From NCBI GenBank assembly GCA_016758965.1, contig JAEPRB010000006.1:124001-188000 (forward strand): DNA of 64,000 bases, given 5' to 3'. The translations under genes and the position numbers were made by a program. Position 1 is the stretch's first letter, and each line of letters starts with the position of its first letter. A model generated the notes under the pieces. The model was not told the origin of the DNA. It saw nothing but the letters and a program-made list of their open reading frames with translations, and did not search any database. Origin of the DNA: Circinella minor (taxonomy: Eukaryota; Mucoromycota; Mucoromycetes; Mucorales; Lichtheimiaceae). Positions 60,349-64,000 of the stretch are shown piece after piece.

Positions 60349-61355
60349 TCATCTATACATATAGACATTCATTTAATTATTTTTTTTCCCATTATGTTTT
60401 ATGTGGTGTTAATAGATAATAAACTATAAAAAAGATACAGGCAAAGAAGAATCTATTGAAAACTTACTTTCACATGGATTTCCCAAGTGATTAAATGTAT
60501 GACTATATTATTATAATTATATATATATATATACGTATAAGAAAAATAAGACAATTATGTAATATATTATTACATAGAATGAAAAGAAATTATCTATATA
60601 ACTCTTTAAATTAGGATCAAAAGAATATTATTCTCCTTACTCTGCTATTTCATGACCATTTGTTAAAAGAGTGAAAAATCTGTATATTGTATTGAGGTAA
60701 ACCTATATTCATATATCAAAGATAATTATGAATATCTATTTATATGTCTAGGAAAATAGAAACTTTTATTGGGAATAACGATATATTTACCATGTACCTT
60801 TTGCAGAACATCTATTTGGATTACTATAAAATATATACACATATTAAATATATACGTATTGTTCAATTTTTGTTTTTAAAACTTATATTTTACGCATATA
60901 TTTATTACCTGACATTTAATAAAATTAAAAGCTGTTTGAATTGATGTGGGTTGTATAGAATCATCCAAGGTTATTGTCACAAATTGACTACGTATTTTTT
61001 TCCACAAATAATGATGGGATTATTACGTATTCATTAGCAATTTATTTATCTATTATATTGATATTAGCGCAAAAGAAAAAAAAAATAGTAATAATTTGAT
61101 CTACTTACGGGGTATCTTGTGGCGATAAATTATTAGGTGGATTTTTAGATGCACAAATACCATTATTGACTAATTGACAAGTATTTGAATCACAATGATA
61201 AGACTTTATATTATTTATACCTGATGGGTTTATTACAAATGTACCTTCTTGTTGTTGTTGTTGTTGTTGTGCAATAATAGTATCTTTTAATAAAAAAAAG
61301 AATGTGTATAAATGTAATTTCAGTAGTAAATAGATGATGTTGGTGAAATACGCAT
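60306..61355 (-). CDS. Small poly-Gln, Cys-containing protein (tentative model)
   Basis: Four exons: 61355-61352 (a 4-nt ATGC start exon), 61283-61109, 60502-60468 and 60352-60306. The joins are in phase, giving 86 residues. The second exon encodes seven Gln, then HCDSNTCQLVNNGICASKNP with regularly spaced cysteines. The third reads HTFNHLGNPCE. The start exon is speculative; the two middle exons are better supported. A longer downstream frame (60016-60348) suggests that the true C-terminus may be longer if a frameshift has occurred. No family is recognised. Confidence 0.35.
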
Positions 61356-61899
61356 CTTTGTTATTTTATTATCGAAAAAAAGAAGAACAAAAAATGTAAT
61401 TTTTTTTCAAGTAGTTATATGATTTATGTTGTTAGGAGTGAAGGAAGAGAGAAGGAAGAGAGAAGGAGTTATTGTTTTAAAAAAAAAGATATGATGTGAA
61501 AAGGGAACAAGAACGCGAAGACGTTCGTATTTGTTAAGAGAGGAAACCACTTCTTGGGGAGGTGAAGTACATCATTACCTTCTCCTTTCTTTCCTATTCT
61601 GTTTTTTTTTCGGTACAGTACTTGCATGAAAGAGGGGGGGGGGTCTGAAAGTTTCTCTCTTTTATTATATCCTTGTAACATGAGTTATAAAAGTGTTTTT
61701 TTATACTCCTCATTCTTTTTGTTCCTTCTTGGCTAATATATTAACTTTATCACGATGTACATAAAAATTAACTTTTTTTTTTGACAACATAAAAAAAAAA
61801 TATGAGACTGTTTATTATATTTTTATTGTTGTCTTGACAACAAACGATATTTCATTATTATTTGTTACTAGGTATTAAAAGAAACAAAGAGAGATAAAA

Positions 61900-62545
61900 A
61901 GAGAGTGAGGATGGGAGGTTACTTGTTTCATCAGATGTTATAATATATAAAAAAAAAATGACGTGTAAATATTCATGTGTTCATCCGCAGCTGTTTTATT
62001 TATCTATCCAAATAAATCGAGTCGGAATATGTTTCTAACAGTATGTAATATCAGGAATTATTAAAATGACGTTCAATGATAATAATAATTCATCATTGAT
62101 TTGTTAAATATAAAATAGTAATAATAATCATTACTATCATTGAAAAGAAAAACTGTAACTCATGTAACATAGTAATTTATTACTATTGTAAGATTTAAAA
62201 TTTCTCAGTTGACAACGACTTCATGTCTTCTTGTGTGGAATGACAACCTCCTCCGCGGTTACAAGTCTAAGAACCAAATTAATCCTTTTGAGTCCTTTTT
62301 TTTTGTATTACTGAAGTACATAATCTAATGCTGTAAAACGTGTTCAGTTGGGGAAATTAACCCGCGCATTTTTTTTTATAGGAAACTTCTGGATTTTAGC
62401 ACCATAAAAACAATCATCCGCTTTTTTTTTCCCCAATAAGAACATCATGACGTTTCGAGTTTCATTTAGTTTAAATATGATTGGCTAAATTGTTTAGGTT
62501 AAAATGTGTGCCCGGTCCATCTCTTTTTTTTTGACTCAGAAACCA
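61900..62545. repeat. Dispersed direct repeat, copy 2
   Basis: Counterpart of 57600-58270, same orientation, with many small indels. It ends shortly before the promoter of the serine-rich gene. The two copies flank 3.6 kb containing small unrelated genes; no retrotransposon internal ORFs lie between them, so an LTR interpretation is not supported. Confidence 0.7.
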
Positions 62546-62777
62546 TACATATGACATATATTACAACACATTTTTAAAAAAGAAAAAGATGTATATAAAT
62601 AGAAAAAGAATATTTTGGCTTGTACCCCGCATCCGGGCCTTATATAAATAACATCTCTTAAAAAAAATAAAATAATTATTCCTTCTTTCTCCTTCTTTTA
62701 ATTTGCTTTATAAAGGAACTTTTAAATTTTATTTATTTATTTTTTTTATAAAACTACAAATCAAATTCAAATTCAAT

Positions 62778-63128
62778 ATGACTTTTATACAATCTGATAT
62801 CGACCCTCTTTTCCTTCGTGAACGACATCTTAATAAAAGTAAAAGTAATAGTAGTCTATCCTCCTCCTCCTCCTCCTCCAGTGATAGTATAATGGAAACA
62901 GAAGGTCGATCTAATTATACAACACTTCAACAATCAAATAATAATACTTGTATGACAAGAAATTCAAAATCAATAAAACAACAAGGATTAAAACGAACAA
63001 CCCTTACTTCTTCTTCTTCTTCAAGTAGTAGTAGTAGTAGTAGTAGTAATCAATCTCAACAAGGATCATTGTCTAATCAATCTTCAACCATTTCTAACTT
63101 GGATCGACTTGTTTCTTTCTATTTGTAA
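62778..63128 (+). CDS. Serine-rich small protein of unknown function
   Basis: An open frame of 116 residues from MTFIQSDIDPLFLRERHL. The ATG is chosen because it follows a pyrimidine-rich leader (62680-62700) and a TATATAAATA box near 62641; an upstream in-frame ATG at 62703 lies in AT-rich leader sequence. Two long Ser runs (eight and thirteen residues) are encoded by TCC and by TCT/AGT repeats, so they are length-variable microsatellites. The rest is polar and disordered, ending DRLVSFYL. It may be a regulatory or scaffold peptide, but no motif identifies it. Confidence 0.55.
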   Translation: MTFIQSDIDPLFLRERHLNKSKSNSSLSSSSSSSSDSIMETEGRSNYTTLQQSNNNTCMTRNSKSIKQQGLKRTTLTSSSSSSSSSSSSSNQSQQGSLSNQSSTISNLDRLVSFYL

Positions 63129-64000
63129 ATTTATTTATTTTTTTTTCCACCTCGTTTTTACTTTATATATATAAACATGCTTCTCTTTGTTCCTCGTTTT
63201 TATTTATTTATTGAACCCTATCCTATTATACATATAACACACACTATATCCATCCACACTTTTCTCTACACATCTTAAACTCTCTTCTCTAAACACACCT
63301 TTCATCATTTCCCCCCCCCCGCTTTTGCATTTTTTTTGGCATTTTTTTTTCATAACTCAAATAGCATATAAATAATAATAATAACAATTTTTTGTTTTCT
63401 CTTTTAAAAGCAATGGAAATTATTTTGTCTTTCATGATAATGGGGTCATCTTTTGAATTCAGGGGGGGGGATATATAAACTCATGTGATTTTATTATCTC
63501 AGTTGTTATAATTATAATTATTGCATAAATTTCACACTCTCCCCCTCCCTCCTTATCTTTCCTTGGGAGCGTTTGATCCCGTTTCTTTCCTTTCCGGATT
63601 CACACACATTGACTCAGCGTTTCCATTTTATTTATCATACAAAAAAAAAATACATATATACAATTACATAATCGATGGATAGAAAAAAAAAATAGTTTAT
63701 ATATAAATGTATGTATGTGTGAGAAATAAAATCAAGATATACATGAGTGAAAAAAAGAAAAGCTTTATACAACAAATTTAAAAGGTATGATTGTGTAATA
63801 TATAATGAACTTGTGAGAGAAACTGCGGGGGAGGGGGGTGGAGAGATATATAGACAAATTATGTATAAAATGGTGGTTCTGGATAATAAATTGACTATAG
63901 AAATAAAGAGAGAGGATTAATATAAAAATTCGATGAATGATGAATAAAAATAAAAACGAACCTGTTGTTCTTGATGATGTGAATAATGATGCCATAAAGT
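63129..64000. other. AT-rich 3' region; possible exon entering from the right
   Basis: Contains C-, G- and A-runs and no supported gene. At the very end, minus-strand positions 64000 to about 63962 read LWHHYSHHQEQQ followed by a GTTCGT donor-like site. This may be the end of an exon of a gene lying beyond the window. Confidence 0.35.

Noticed and set aside
57600..62545. LTR retrotransposon bounded by the two direct repeats
   Set aside because: No gag, protease, reverse transcriptase or integrase lies between them, no primer-binding site or polypurine tract is visible, and several unrelated gene models fill the interval.

Overview
The window looks like nuclear DNA from a Mucoromycota fungus (Mucorales-like). 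It is strongly AT-rich, with many poly(A)/poly(T) and (TA)n tracts. The genes carry many short GT-AG introns, and two lineage-typical families of unknown function appear, alongside a DIRS retrotransposon and a MULE transposase. Exon joins were deduced by eye from splice signals, reading phase and protein continuity. No database search was run.

Layout. 0-5 kb: the 3' part of a MULE transposase gene, then eroded gene fragments. 5.4-12.6 kb: housekeeping block with PEX16 (peroxin, +), glutamate-cysteine ligase (-, nine exons) and a secreted phosphoesterase of the phospholipase C/acid phosphatase family (+). Glutamate-cysteine ligase and the phosphoesterase are divergent from one intergenic region; PEX16 and glutamate-cysteine ligase converge. 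12.6-16.6 kb: no gene seen, but one TA-flanked inverted-repeat element nested inside another.

16.65-44.05 kb: a tandem segmental duplication. Copy A (about 16.65-32.76 kb) and copy B (about 33.17-44.05 kb) share order and orientation of a 150-bp-period repeat array, a multi-exon gene with a PD-(D/E)XK-like motif (intact in A, broken in B), an intact O-methyltransferase gene in each copy, a small ORF and a decayed non-LTR retroelement. The copies differ mainly by clean insertions. A holds a complete DIRS element and two TA elements; B holds two TA elements, a Helitron-like element and an insertion with an 11-bp target duplication. Each copy therefore supplies the empty site for insertions in the other. 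The copies also differ repeatedly by a 4-bp change, TA versus TACGTA.

44-64 kb: sparse genes. These are an acidic-tailed protein of unknown function (-), a low-complexity ORF (-), the nucleoporin NIC96 (+, 14 exons), a small four-exon gene with a tandemly duplicated first coding exon (-), two short multi-exon models of unknown function, and a serine-rich small protein (+). The host genes are unrelated in function; the interest lies in the transposon-shaped middle third.
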